Shown: positions 50,450 to 59,297 of the stretch, in pieces
Position numbering within the stretch: position 1 is the stretch's first letter
How the letters are laid out: each line of letters begins with the position of its first letter
DNA from: an uncultured bacterium
GTDB lineage: Bacteria; Cyanobacteriota; Vampirovibrionia; Gastranaerophilales; Gastranaerophilaceae
DNA length: 64,000 bases
Assembly: GCA_905216055.1 (NCBI GenBank)
Contig: CAJMSH010000004.1
Span: 62,001-126,000 of the forward strand
Reading direction: 5' to 3'
The notes under the pieces: generated by a model
Databases searched by the model: none
What the model was told of the DNA's origin: nothing
The model's input: only the letters and a program-made list of their open reading frames with translations
Translations under genes and position numbers: made by a program

Positions 50450-50800
50450 ATGAGAGTAAAACGTGGTAATGTATTACGCAAAAGACATAAAAAAATATTA
50501 AAATTAGCTAAAGGTTTTATTGGCGCAAGAAGCAGAATTTTCAAAGTTGCTAATATTGCTGTTATGAAAGCTTTAAAATATGCTTATAGAGACAGACGTG
50601 CTACAAAACGTAATATGCGTCGTTTGTGGATTGTAAGAATTAACGCAGCAGTTAGAGAACGCGGAATGAGCTATTCAAGATTTGTAAATGCTTGCAAAAA
50701 AGCTAATATTACTGTAAACAGAAAAATGTTGGCTGATATGGCAGTTAAAGATCCTGAAGCATTTTCAGTTGTTTTTGAAGCTGCTAAAGCTGCTAAATAG
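50450..50800 (+). CDS. rplT: 50S ribosomal protein L20
   Basis: The protein has 116 residues, highly basic, with the characteristic HKKILKLAKGFIGARSRIFK N-terminal extension and a globular C-terminal domain (LWIVRINAAVRERGMSYS). It binds 23S rRNA early in assembly and represses its own operon in several bacteria. It is followed by a strong terminator. Confidence 0.96.
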   Translation: MRVKRGNVLRKRHKKILKLAKGFIGARSRIFKVANIAVMKALKYAYRDRRATKRNMRRLWIVRINAAVRERGMSYSRFVNACKKANITVNRKMLADMAVKDPEAFSVVFEAAKAAK

Positions 50801-50826
50801 TTAATTTATTAAATTTAAATTATAAA

Positions 50827-50862
50827 AAAGAAGTTTCGTATTGCGAAGCTTCTTTTTTTTTG
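50827..50862 (+). terminator. Terminator after rplT
   Basis: AGAAGTTTCG pairs with CGAAGCTTCT (one G-T pair) and is followed by a long T run. Confidence 0.9.
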
Positions 50863-50948
50863 TTAACTTTTCTTAATAAAAAAGTAAATTTTTTACTTCA
50901 AAAATACTTTATATAAATAGGTAGGTTAAAAATTTTGGAGAAATAGTT

Positions 50949-51359
50949 ATGATCGGCGATAATTTTAATGTACCGATAATGTATCAGGATTTAGCAAATA
51001 GTACAATGGGTCCTTTGAATATGTCATTGGGTGGTATGCCTGGTGTTGGTATGCCAATTGGGAGTTCTTCCTATCTTGGTGGTGTAAGGATGCAACAGCA
51101 GCCTGATAGGGATAAACTTGAAATAAAACATAAGAAGGAAAACGAAGATAAAAATACATTTAAAAAAGCTATGGGCGTGTTGGCTTTAGCTGTTGGTATT
51201 GCTTGTATTCCTTCATTAAGAAAAAGTATTAAAAAGGCTGGTGGTATCAGTAAATATTTGAAAAATAAATGGGATGGTATTGTAGATTATGTAAAAGGCA
51301 ACAATACTAAAGTTAGTTTTTGGCAAAAGATAAAAAATAAATTTAAAAAGAGTTCTTAG
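50949..51359 (+). CDS. Small Gly/Met-rich and basic protein of unknown function
   Basis: The protein has 136 residues. The N-terminal 50 residues are Gly, Met, Asn and Ser-rich (MGPLNMSLGGMPGVGMPIG), and a single hydrophobic segment (about 75-89) is followed by a strongly basic tail. The layout, with a polar start, one membrane segment and a Lys-rich tail, is shared in style with other unknown genes of this window. It is monocistronic between two terminators and uses a GGAG ribosome site. Confidence 0.55.
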   Translation: MIGDNFNVPIMYQDLANSTMGPLNMSLGGMPGVGMPIGSSSYLGGVRMQQQPDRDKLEIKHKKENEDKNTFKKAMGVLALAVGIACIPSLRKSIKKAGGISKYLKNKWDGIVDYVKGNNTKVSFWQKIKNKFKKSS

Positions 51360-51388
51360 TCAAAAATAAATTTATCCCTTTTAATTAA

Positions 51389-51419
51389 TAAGTGCAGAAT
51401 ATTTTGTTCTGCACTTTTC
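51389..51419 (+). terminator. Terminator
   Basis: AAGTGCAGAA pairs with TTCTGCACTT around a 7-base loop, followed by TTCT. It ends the transcript of the small basic protein. Confidence 0.75.
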
Positions 51420-51468
51420 TCATGTTATAATAATAAAAACGTTTGTAAAAAATATAAGGAGAGCTAAA

Positions 51469-51969
51469 ATGGCTAAAGATTGCAGTTTTGATGTAGTATC
51501 AGAATTTGACAGACAAGAACTTGTTAATGCTGTAGATCAGGTAAAACGTGATGTTGCATCTCGTTTCGATTTAAAAGATTCTGGATCTTCTGTTGAATTA
51601 GAAGCAGATAAGACTATTATAATTACTACAAGTGATGAAATGAAATTGAAAAATATAAATGACATTCTTCAATCAAAGCTTGTAAAAAGAAATTTGAGTA
51701 TAAGAATTTTGGATGCTCAACCTATTGAAAACGCTCTTGGCGGAAAAGTAAGACAGGTTTATAAGTTGAGAAAAGGATTGACTCAAGAGCTTGCTAAAAA
51801 AATTGTTGCTGATATAAAAGATTCAAAGAAGAAAGTTCAAGCATCAATTCAAGGTGATCAGGTAAGAGTTTCAGGTAAAGATAAAGATGATTTGCAAGAG
51901 ATTATAAAACTTCTTCGTTCAAATGAAGAAAAATATGATTATCCGCTTCAATTTACCAATTACAGATAG
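51469..51969 (+). CDS. yajQ: YajQ-family nucleotide-binding protein
   Basis: The protein has 166 residues, the family length. DCSFDVVSEFDRQELVNAVDQ, RFDLKDSG and VRVSGKDKDDLQEIIK are conserved segments of the two-domain YajQ fold, which binds cyclic di-GMP in Xanthomonas XC_3703. An AGGAGA ribosome site precedes it. It is monocistronic with a strong terminator. Confidence 0.92.
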   Translation: MAKDCSFDVVSEFDRQELVNAVDQVKRDVASRFDLKDSGSSVELEADKTIIITTSDEMKLKNINDILQSKLVKRNLSIRILDAQPIENALGGKVRQVYKLRKGLTQELAKKIVADIKDSKKKVQASIQGDQVRVSGKDKDDLQEIIKLLRSNEEKYDYPLQFTNYR

Positions 51970-52001
51970 TTAAAAACTGTAATTAAGCAGAAGAAAGTAT
52001 A

Positions 52002-52043
52002 AAAAAATAAGCCTACTGTTATTAAAATGTAGGCTTATTTTTT
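52002..52043. terminator. Bidirectional terminator
   Basis: AAATAAGCCTA pairs with TAGGCTTATTT around a 14-base loop, flanked by A and T runs, between yajQ and the convergent chimeric prepilin gene. Confidence 0.85.
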
Positions 52044-52061
52044 AGTATTTTAATATGAAAT

Positions 52062-54242
52062 TTATTTAACTTTTGCTTCTAATCTTTCGATACGAACTTT
52101 TAATTCTTGATTTTCTTTTTCAAGTCTTGTAACTCTGCTATCGAGTTCTTTTATCGCATTAATAACAGCGTAGAACATATCTTCCATACGAATAGTTAAG
52201 AAGCCGTCAACACCTTTTTTTACAGCATCAGGGAATACTTTTTGTAAATCCTGAGCAATTACGCCGACATGAGGTGTTTTCTTTTCATCCTTTTTGAAGG
52301 TGTAATTAAAGACTTTCAATTGACGAATTTTATCTAATCCTGCTTTGTTTTCGTTGCCAACATATTTCAAACGACGGTCTGACCACTTCCCTGCAAATGA
52401 AGCGTATGTTTTACTAACGTCACTCCTTGCATAATCGACATAATGGTTGGCATTATCATTAAAATCACGTTGATCTCCTTGATGTAAAGCAGTACCATCA
52501 AATTCTATCAGACCCCACATCTTCTTTTTATCGCCAGAACCTTTGTCTTTTGCAAGATTATAAATTGGACCTGTTACAACTAATGCACCATGAACGACAA
52601 CTGCCGTTTTATTTATGTTTCCGTAATCATTTAATGTACCTTCGAGTTCATTTGTATTGTGGACTTCTAAAACAGCTGTACCGCCATCAAATTTTGATTT
52701 GCTTCCTATAAATATGCGTTCTTCAGAATCATCAGCAGAAGCCCAATCAGAGCCACTTTTTGGACCGGAGTTCGATCCGATACAAGTCTTGTTACTTCCG
52801 GTTACATATCCACAGGCTCTAGGACCTATAGCAACATTACCAGTGCCGCTTACCAAATTAGAAAGTGCCATAAAACCAACTGCTAAATTGTCCGCACCGG
52901 TACCTAAATTCATTAATGCCTTATAACCAATACCTATATTAGGAGCAGCAGCAGCGGTGCCATTCATCTTATTAAGTGCCTCAGCTCCAATAGCAATTGA
53001 ATACTCTCCTCTAGTTGCATTACCCATTGCATCTGTACCTATAGCTATATTATTACCTCTACTTCCACCATATTGGTATGAAACCGATTTTGCACCATTA
53101 CCGATAGCTATACCATTTAAACCATCTGATTGAGCCTCATTACCAATTACAACTGAACCACTTGCTGTACTGGATACATTATGCCCCAATGCTACTACAT
53201 CACTATTTTCCACAGTTACAGTATTGCCGATTGCAATAGAATTACTTCCGAAACCAGTATTTGTTACATCACGGCCAATTGTTACTGAATTACTACCTGT
53301 ATTACTAGTTGTATTACCTATAGCTATTGCACTATTCACATTTGCTATTGCGTTTGTACCTATGGCAATTGAATCCCCTAAGCTGGCACTGCCCGCAATT
53401 CTACCGGCTTGTGAGCCCACCCCTATTGCAATTGAACGTAAACCTACAGTATAGGCGCCATTTAAGGCATTTGAACCATGCTGCTCTCCAGATGTCATAG
53501 AGCTTCCAATGGAAATAGAACCATTACCTAATGCCAAAGATTGATATCCTAATGAGATTGTTTTAGCGTATGCTTCTGGTAATTCGTCACTGGCTGCATT
53601 TGTGCCTATCGCAATATTATCAGTCCCTGTTGTATTATGCTGTAATGCATTTGTCCCTATAGCTACATTACCGCTTCCTGTTGTATTCTCAGTTAGAGAA
53701 AATGTTCCAACTCCGATATTATTTGATCCGGTATTTGTATCTCTTAATGAGAATGATCCAATGGCTGTGTTCATTATCCCTGAAGTATTATTATGCAATG
53801 CCTCATTACCTATTGCTGTATTATTTTCTCCAGTATTTTGGGTTAAAGCTCCGACTCCAACTGAAGTGCTTTCACTTCCAGATGGGTTTGTAACATTGCT
53901 TAAATAGAGATTACTTTCATCTAAATATAATCTGCCAACAATTGTGTCGCCAGTTTTAAACATTAAATGACTCCAACCGCTTCCGGAGGATGTTCTTAAA
54001 ATTAAACGTGCGTTATCTTCACCAGTCCCAACTTCATGTTGTCCTATCATTGCAACTTGGTTGGAATTTGAGTTCCCTGCAAAATATGCATCTGATCCAT
54101 TTGAAGCATATCGCCAAGGAGATGAATAGTCGGTCTTATTTCTGGTTGTCATAACAGGTGCCATTGCAGCTAAAACAATGCTTAAAATCAGCATGACAAC
54201 CATCATTTCAGCCAACGTGAATCCGGATTTACTCTTAAACAT
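52062..54242 (-). CDS. Prepilin with YadA-like beta-roll and S74 autocleaving chaperone domain
   Basis: The protein has 726 residues in three parts. Residues 1-32 are a type IV prepilin leader and helix (KSGFTLAEMMVVMLILSIVL; cleavage after Gly7). Residues about 108-500 are many short repeats of the form AIGxxA or SIAIG, as in the heads of YadA-type trimeric adhesins. The C-terminal 106 residues are an intramolecular chaperone of the endosialidase/peptidase S74 kind: SDRRLK (Ser621, Lys626) is the expected self-cleavage dyad, followed by GVIAQDLQKVFPDAV and a coiled coil. The two ends of this design are usually found in different secretion settings (pili and phage tail spikes). Confidence 0.88.
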   Translation of the reverse strand: MFKSKSGFTLAEMMVVMLILSIVLAAMAPVMTTRNKTDYSSPWRYASNGSDAYFAGNSNSNQVAMIGQHEVGTGEDNARLILRTSSGSGWSHLMFKTGDTIVGRLYLDESNLYLSNVTNPSGSESTSVGVGALTQNTGENNTAIGNEALHNNTSGIMNTAIGSFSLRDTNTGSNNIGVGTFSLTENTTGSGNVAIGTNALQHNTTGTDNIAIGTNAASDELPEAYAKTISLGYQSLALGNGSISIGSSMTSGEQHGSNALNGAYTVGLRSIAIGVGSQAGRIAGSASLGDSIAIGTNAIANVNSAIAIGNTTSNTGSNSVTIGRDVTNTGFGSNSIAIGNTVTVENSDVVALGHNVSSTASGSVVIGNEAQSDGLNGIAIGNGAKSVSYQYGGSRGNNIAIGTDAMGNATRGEYSIAIGAEALNKMNGTAAAAPNIGIGYKALMNLGTGADNLAVGFMALSNLVSGTGNVAIGPRACGYVTGSNKTCIGSNSGPKSGSDWASADDSEERIFIGSKSKFDGGTAVLEVHNTNELEGTLNDYGNINKTAVVVHGALVVTGPIYNLAKDKGSGDKKKMWGLIEFDGTALHQGDQRDFNDNANHYVDYARSDVSKTYASFAGKWSDRRLKYVGNENKAGLDKIRQLKVFNYTFKKDEKKTPHVGVIAQDLQKVFPDAVKKGVDGFLTIRMEDMFYAVINAIKELDSRVTRLEKENQELKVRIERLEAKVK

Positions 54243-54290
54243 TAATATACTCCCATAAAATTATCCAGTAAAATTAAAGTATTTATTAAC

Positions 54291-54319
54291 ATTATACCGT
54301 ATATTATATAAATTGTCAA
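54291..54319 (-). promoter_or_regulatory. Perfect consensus promoter of chimeric prepilin gene
   Basis: On the minus strand TTGACA and TATAAT are exactly 17 bases apart, the best promoter seen in the window. It predicts strong expression of the prepilin/YadA/S74 gene, with GGGAG as ribosome site. Confidence 0.75.
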
Positions 54320-54415
54320 TAAAAATATATGGTATTATATTGAGGTTCTTTATTAATATTAATAAACGAAACATAGGAACTTGAAAAAATATCAGATGAT
54401 ATCAAAAGAAGGAGT

Positions 54416-54449
54416 AAAAAAGCTTTGGATAATTATCCAAAGCTTTTGA
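54416..54449 (-). terminator. Terminator after panD
   Basis: A near-perfect palindrome, AAAGCTTTGGATAA/TTATCCAAAGCTTT, lies just after the panD stop with a T run on the minus strand. Confidence 0.8.
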
Positions 54450-54476
54450 AAATACTTTATTATTTTTATAAATCAA

Positions 54477-54830
54477 TCAGTTATTAACAATTTTATTTTT
54501 GTCATCAACTATAATAATTGTAGGTTTGTAATTTCCCATTTCTTCCGGATTATAAAGTCCGTAGGCAATTATTATAACTTTGTCTCCGGGTTGAACTTTT
54601 CTTGCAGCTGCTCCGTTTAGACAAATCATTCCGGAATCAGGTTCACCTTTGATTACGTATGTGTGGAATCTTTCGCCATTGTTAATATCTAAAATGTCAA
54701 CTTTCTGCCATTCTTTGATTTTAGATGCTTTCATTAATGTTTCATCAATTGTAATTGATCCTACATAATTAAGATTTGCATCTGTTACTGTTGCTCTGTG
54801 TATTTTCGAACTTATAAATTCTTGTAACAT
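54477..54830 (-). CDS. panD: Aspartate 1-decarboxylase
   Basis: The protein has 117 residues. The pro-enzyme self-cleaves at the Gly-Ser bond in YVGSITID to give the pyruvoyl group; the ERFHTYVIKGEPDSG and GAAARKVQPGDKVIIIAY segments are conserved. It makes beta-alanine for pantothenate, in keeping with coaX in the same window. It is monocistronic. Confidence 0.95.
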   Translation of the reverse strand: MLQEFISSKIHRATVTDANLNYVGSITIDETLMKASKIKEWQKVDILDINNGERFHTYVIKGEPDSGMICLNGAAARKVQPGDKVIIIAYGLYNPEEMGNYKPTIIIVDDKNKIVNN

Positions 54831-54917
54831 ATTTATACCTCGTCTTATTTTTGCTTATTTATATTTCTTATTTCCGCCAAAATATTTTATATCAAACAAT
54901 AAAAAAAATCAAAAATG

Positions 54918-54955
54918 AATAAAACAACTGTTAATTTTTTAACAGTTGTTTTTTG
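54918..54955 (-). terminator. Terminator after the GH13 operon
   Basis: AAAACAACTGTTAA pairs with TTAACAGTTGTTTT around a T-rich loop. It follows the glycosidase stop on the minus strand and could also act for plus-strand transcripts. Confidence 0.8.
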
Positions 54956-54980
54956 CGGTTTATTTAATGTGCCTTCTTAT

Positions 54981-56714
54981 TTACAGGTTTTGCTTATAAA
55001 TTTTATCGCAATAATTTTCAATATTTGGAGTATCTATTTCAAATACGTGAACTCTTGCAGGTCCTAAATCAACGTTAAGTTCATTGTCTCTTGCCTGCAA
55101 AATACTTTCTTTACCATATGATGGCAATAGATTGTTAAGTTCTTGAGTTGCTTTTAATGTTGGTACTTTAATCTTTGCTGCAACAGAACGATTTACGTTT
55201 TTGTTTGCTACAACAAGAAGTGTTTTGCCGTTCAAATGTCTTGCATAAGCGATAATTTGATCATTTTTATCGTTTGTTTTATCTAACTGAATAAATGTAC
55301 CTTTAGTAATTACATCGTTATATTTATCTCTCATTTTGAAGGCACTTTTCATAAATTGGCCGATTTCAGGTTCTTTGCCTCCAGGTTTTCTTGAAAGATT
55401 AAATATATCGAGTCTGCCTGTATGAACAGTCATTTCGTGGTTATCAGTTTGAGTTACTGGATTATATTTATTTTCATAAGGGTAAGAATAATTATCACCT
55501 GATTGATAACCGTCAAGAATATATGGGTTAAGCATTGGTAAAGTCGCTTGTAAGCCCATTGTCAAGTTGCAGTAATCTCTACCGCCATGGAACATTGGAG
55601 AGATGTCATCGTGTGTAGCGAATGATCCGATTAAAGATTTGCCTTTCGGAAGTCTGTATGACATATCAAGTTGTTCTTTTACATAATCCATAAAAGTTGT
55701 TGCATTTGGCCATTCATGGAATATGTGGTATTGTCCGTATATAAGGTCAAATCCTGCTCTTAGTGAATCTTCAGGTCTGTCATAAGGCATATTTGCTTGA
55801 GGTGAAGCATCTTCGTATGTATAAGTTTCTGCAAGCCAACCAAATTCAGGATCGCGCATGTGTGAATACGGAATTAATACATCCCAGAATTCTGCGGGTT
55901 TTGTTCTTGCTACATCGACTCTTACACCATCTACACCTACATCTATTAACATATCGATTAACTTTTTATGATATGCAAGTAATTTTGGATTTAAAGTTCT
56001 TTTGCCTTCATCTTCCCAAGGTTCAAGCATTCTGATATCGTTCCAACCTTGTGGAGTTTTGGCAAGTCCGTCTTTTTCTTTTGCCATTAATTCAGGCATA
56101 TTCAAAAACATTTCATAAGATGCGCAACTTGGAATATCAACCATTACTCTTATTCCACGTTTGTGGCATTCATCTACAAATGCTTTAAATTGTTCTTTGT
56201 CACTTCTCGGATCATTTTTATCGATAAGGTTAGGGTCAATTTCTAACATATCTTTAGGTGCGTAAACAGAACCTGCTGTGCCCATTGCTTTAATTTTCCC
56301 AGGAGTGCTTATTGGAAGTACGTGTAATGTGTTAAATCCATCAGCTTTTACTTCATCTAATCTGTCTATTGCGTTTAAAAATGTTCCGCATTGTTCGTCG
56401 CCGTCAATATATTCATTACCGTTAAGATCTTTTGCGTTGAATGTTCTTGGAACCATTGCAAGAATTTTTGCACCATTATTTTTAAATAATGTTCTTAAAT
56501 CGTTATGATAATCAACAGGGGCTGTACTTTCTACTTTTTTTACTGCCGGAATATTAATCATTGCAAGATTATTTAAATATGCTCCGATAAGCCCTGATTT
56601 TGGCTTTTCTGCAGCCACAGGCATTGTCGCATTATTTGAGGATGCGGCTGTGGTTTGATTATTATTTACTTGTTGAAGTTTTAATGATGTAAGTAAATTT
56701 GTTGAGCTTATCAT
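54981..56714 (-). CDS. GH13 alpha-amylase-family protein
   Basis: The protein has 577 residues without a signal peptide; a polar, Asn/Gln-rich start (about 1-60) precedes the catalytic barrel. The conserved regions are present: GVDGVRVDVA with nucleophile Asp267, WLAETYTYED with the acid/base Glu296, and FATHDDIS with Asp369. The C-terminal part (about 470-565) is a beta domain. It probably acts on intracellular alpha-glucan. The two genes before it are of unknown function; its start overlaps the upstream gene by 4 bases. Confidence 0.85.
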   Translation of the reverse strand: MISSTNLLTSLKLQQVNNNQTTAASSNNATMPVAAEKPKSGLIGAYLNNLAMINIPAVKKVESTAPVDYHNDLRTLFKNNGAKILAMVPRTFNAKDLNGNEYIDGDEQCGTFLNAIDRLDEVKADGFNTLHVLPISTPGKIKAMGTAGSVYAPKDMLEIDPNLIDKNDPRSDKEQFKAFVDECHKRGIRVMVDIPSCASYEMFLNMPELMAKEKDGLAKTPQGWNDIRMLEPWEDEGKRTLNPKLLAYHKKLIDMLIDVGVDGVRVDVARTKPAEFWDVLIPYSHMRDPEFGWLAETYTYEDASPQANMPYDRPEDSLRAGFDLIYGQYHIFHEWPNATTFMDYVKEQLDMSYRLPKGKSLIGSFATHDDISPMFHGGRDYCNLTMGLQATLPMLNPYILDGYQSGDNYSYPYENKYNPVTQTDNHEMTVHTGRLDIFNLSRKPGGKEPEIGQFMKSAFKMRDKYNDVITKGTFIQLDKTNDKNDQIIAYARHLNGKTLLVVANKNVNRSVAAKIKVPTLKATQELNNLLPSYGKESILQARDNELNVDLGPARVHVFEIDTPNIENYCDKIYKQNL

Positions 56715-59296
56715 TTTGTACTACCTTGTTTTTGATTATTTGTTTTTCCAAAGAAGAATTGTGCCAGAACTGTTACGCCTAACAATGCCGCACCAAATGT
56801 TCCAAATATTTTGAACCATTTTTTAGAGTTAAAGACTTGCTGACTTGATTTGAATACAAATTCATCAGGCGCAATACCTGTTAATAAGAATTTAAGATTT
56901 GAACCTGCATCGCTTTGAGGTCTTATTCTGTGGCGAGGTTTCATAATGTAATTTTCACCGCCGATTTTATCAAGAACTAATTCTCTATATGTTGAAACTT
57001 CGTCTTTTATTGCGCTGCTTTCAAGAATTTTTGAAGTTTCATCATCCATTTTTTCTTCAAACATTAATTGCATTGCTCTTTGATAGAAATACTTATCACC
57101 TGAAATATCTTGTGGTTCTTTACAATGTCCAAAGTATTTATTAACTACTTTACCGTTTTTAACTTCCAAAGGACTTCTGTCATTTGAAGGGTGTGGGTTT
57201 CTAAGCATATAGAATTTAGTTGCATTATCTGATGAATGTCCTTGTAAAGTTATAATCTTACATAATTCAATGATTTCTTCTTTTATTTCTCTAGGATATT
57301 GTCCGATAGAATTCATTTCATTTGCATTTTTTGCAATTCGTCTGTAAAAATCAAGTGTGTTAATAAGTCTGTAGAATGAACTTTTTACCCCTAATAATCT
57401 GTCTGATACGAAAGCTTTTTGTATGTTTTGTGCAGTTCCTACAGTATCGTCAGCATTAAATCCTGCTATTGCATGAGAAAGATTTGTGAATCCTTTTTCT
57501 TTTACAGTGTTTGCATAAGCATTAAATTCTTTATCAACAATTTTTTCGTATGCGGATCTGTTAGCCAATTTTTGAGCATCATTCAATCCTTCTTCTTTCT
57601 TTAATAGAGGAGTTGCCAAATCACTGGATTTGATTTCATTGTTTATTGAGGCAATTTTTTCTACCAATTCTTTCATTACTTTTTTATAAAGATCATCATT
57701 TGAAACAATTGTTTCGATTTTATCTCTTAGTAAATTTCCAATAAGAGTTCTATCGTGTTTCACATTTTTGATATCATTGAATGAAATGCCAAAAATATTT
57801 AATGCTTCTTTTGAAATATTGTTCCAATAATTTGCAATTACAGTTTCAGGAGCTGAACCGATTTTAAGAACGGCATATTCATCAAGAGCGTAGTTTTTAG
57901 CACTAAAATCATCTGAAATATTTGCAAGATCACGTAATCTCGCTTGTATTGTAGTATCAAATTTAGTACCTGGAACTTTGTATAATTCTTTGTCTATAGG
58001 GTGTGTTTCTCTTTCATTATTTGAAATTATTTGTTGTATAAAGTGCCAATCAAGAGGATCATCTTTTCCTTGGTTGTTATTGTATTTTAATATATTATTT
58101 TTAATAGCTTTTGCAATTTTGTTTTTAATGCTTTGAAATTCTTTTGTTTCTTTTGATGGATTTATAAAATTGTTATCTGTAAACAATTGAAGCATTTCGG
58201 CTTCATTTGGAATAGCAGCTTTAATTTCTTCATCAGTATAATTTTTAGCTTTTAATAATTTTTGAAGATTTATACTGATATTTTTTGCAGTGTTATCGTT
58301 GATAGAATATGATTTTTTAGACATCATAAGATTTTTTAAATCTTCTTTAATACTTTCTGCTGTAACCATATCCATTCTACTTCTGAAAGCATCTGTAATT
58401 GTTTCTAATAATTTTTCATCAACAGGTTTGTTGCCATATAAAGAAATAACTTCTTCCAATTTTTTACTAATTGTGTGAGATTGGTATTTCTCAGAATATT
58501 TATCCAAATTAGTTAAAATTTTATCGGCTTTTTTATTCTTTCTGTCATTTAACCAATTAGCAAGATAAGGTTCTGTTCTGTTGCATATAAGAGCACTCAT
58601 AATAGGAGTTGCAAAGCCTGCTGTAAGCATCCATAAAGTATTATTTTGGATTGCAATTTTTTTCATTTTATTTTGAATTGCATCACGTCTGTTTGGAATA
58701 TCTTTAGGTACATTTAATCTGTCACCTATTTTTTGAATTTCTTTATCTGAATACAAGTCCCAAGGGATAAATTGCGGGTCTTGATAGAAAGGCTTTTTCC
58801 TTCCGAAGCTGTCTTCATATTGCTTTTGTACATTTATACCGTGGATAAGATATGCAGGTAGTTGGATTGCAAGTTTTGGCCAAATAGCCATTGAAGCTAA
58901 GAATGAACCTAAACCTATAAATTCCATACCTTTAGTCATTGGAGTTTGTTTTCTTGTAAATAGATAACCTGCAATTGCAAGTCCGCCAACTTTTAAACCA
59001 ACATCATTAAGTTTCCCGAGTTCGTGGTCATTGGCTTCCCCTTTAACTGCATGTTTAAAAGCTTTTGCATTATATATTGAATCTTTAACAACCAATGCAG
59101 GAATATTAAAAACACTACCGTTAATTAAATGACCTTTACCTTCTAATGGTTTGATAAATGTTCTGTTATTAAGTTCGCGTTCAATATCAAAATCCGGCAT
59201 AGGTTTTTTAGGGGCTTCTTTTCTTTTTTGATTCCCTGATGTCGGTTTGTGTAATGAACCGGATGCTATGTAATTGTGTATCAAATTTGTTGTCAT
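56711..59296 (-). CDS. Large unknown protein with membrane segments, shared module with next gene
   Basis: The protein has 861 residues. Hydrophobic segments lie at about 103-120, 128-150, 225-245 and near the C-terminus (about 832-850); the long middle part (about 270-790) is helical and charged. A segment around residues 175-245 (PWDLYSDKEIQKIGDRL, then KMKKIAIQNNTLWMLTAG) resembles one in the following upstream gene's product. There is no signal peptide or enzyme motif. It is the middle gene of the operon with GH13. Confidence 0.65.
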   Translation of the reverse strand: MTTNLIHNYIASGSLHKPTSGNQKRKEAPKKPMPDFDIERELNNRTFIKPLEGKGHLINGSVFNIPALVVKDSIYNAKAFKHAVKGEANDHELGKLNDVGLKVGGLAIAGYLFTRKQTPMTKGMEFIGLGSFLASMAIWPKLAIQLPAYLIHGINVQKQYEDSFGRKKPFYQDPQFIPWDLYSDKEIQKIGDRLNVPKDIPNRRDAIQNKMKKIAIQNNTLWMLTAGFATPIMSALICNRTEPYLANWLNDRKNKKADKILTNLDKYSEKYQSHTISKKLEEVISLYGNKPVDEKLLETITDAFRSRMDMVTAESIKEDLKNLMMSKKSYSINDNTAKNISINLQKLLKAKNYTDEEIKAAIPNEAEMLQLFTDNNFINPSKETKEFQSIKNKIAKAIKNNILKYNNNQGKDDPLDWHFIQQIISNNERETHPIDKELYKVPGTKFDTTIQARLRDLANISDDFSAKNYALDEYAVLKIGSAPETVIANYWNNISKEALNIFGISFNDIKNVKHDRTLIGNLLRDKIETIVSNDDLYKKVMKELVEKIASINNEIKSSDLATPLLKKEEGLNDAQKLANRSAYEKIVDKEFNAYANTVKEKGFTNLSHAIAGFNADDTVGTAQNIQKAFVSDRLLGVKSSFYRLINTLDFYRRIAKNANEMNSIGQYPREIKEEIIELCKIITLQGHSSDNATKFYMLRNPHPSNDRSPLEVKNGKVVNKYFGHCKEPQDISGDKYFYQRAMQLMFEEKMDDETSKILESSAIKDEVSTYRELVLDKIGGENYIMKPRHRIRPQSDAGSNLKFLLTGIAPDEFVFKSSQQVFNSKKWFKIFGTFGAALLGVTVLAQFFFGKTNNQKQGSTK

Positions 59297-59297
59297 A

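Noticed and set aside
52900..53900. Repeats in the chimeric gene as a CRISPR array
   Set aside because: The repeats are degenerate, in frame and coding; there is no regular spacer pattern and no cas gene.
53224..53907. Plus-strand open frames inside the chimeric prepilin gene
   Set aside because: They are antisense shadows of the repeated AIG units, with no ribosome sites.
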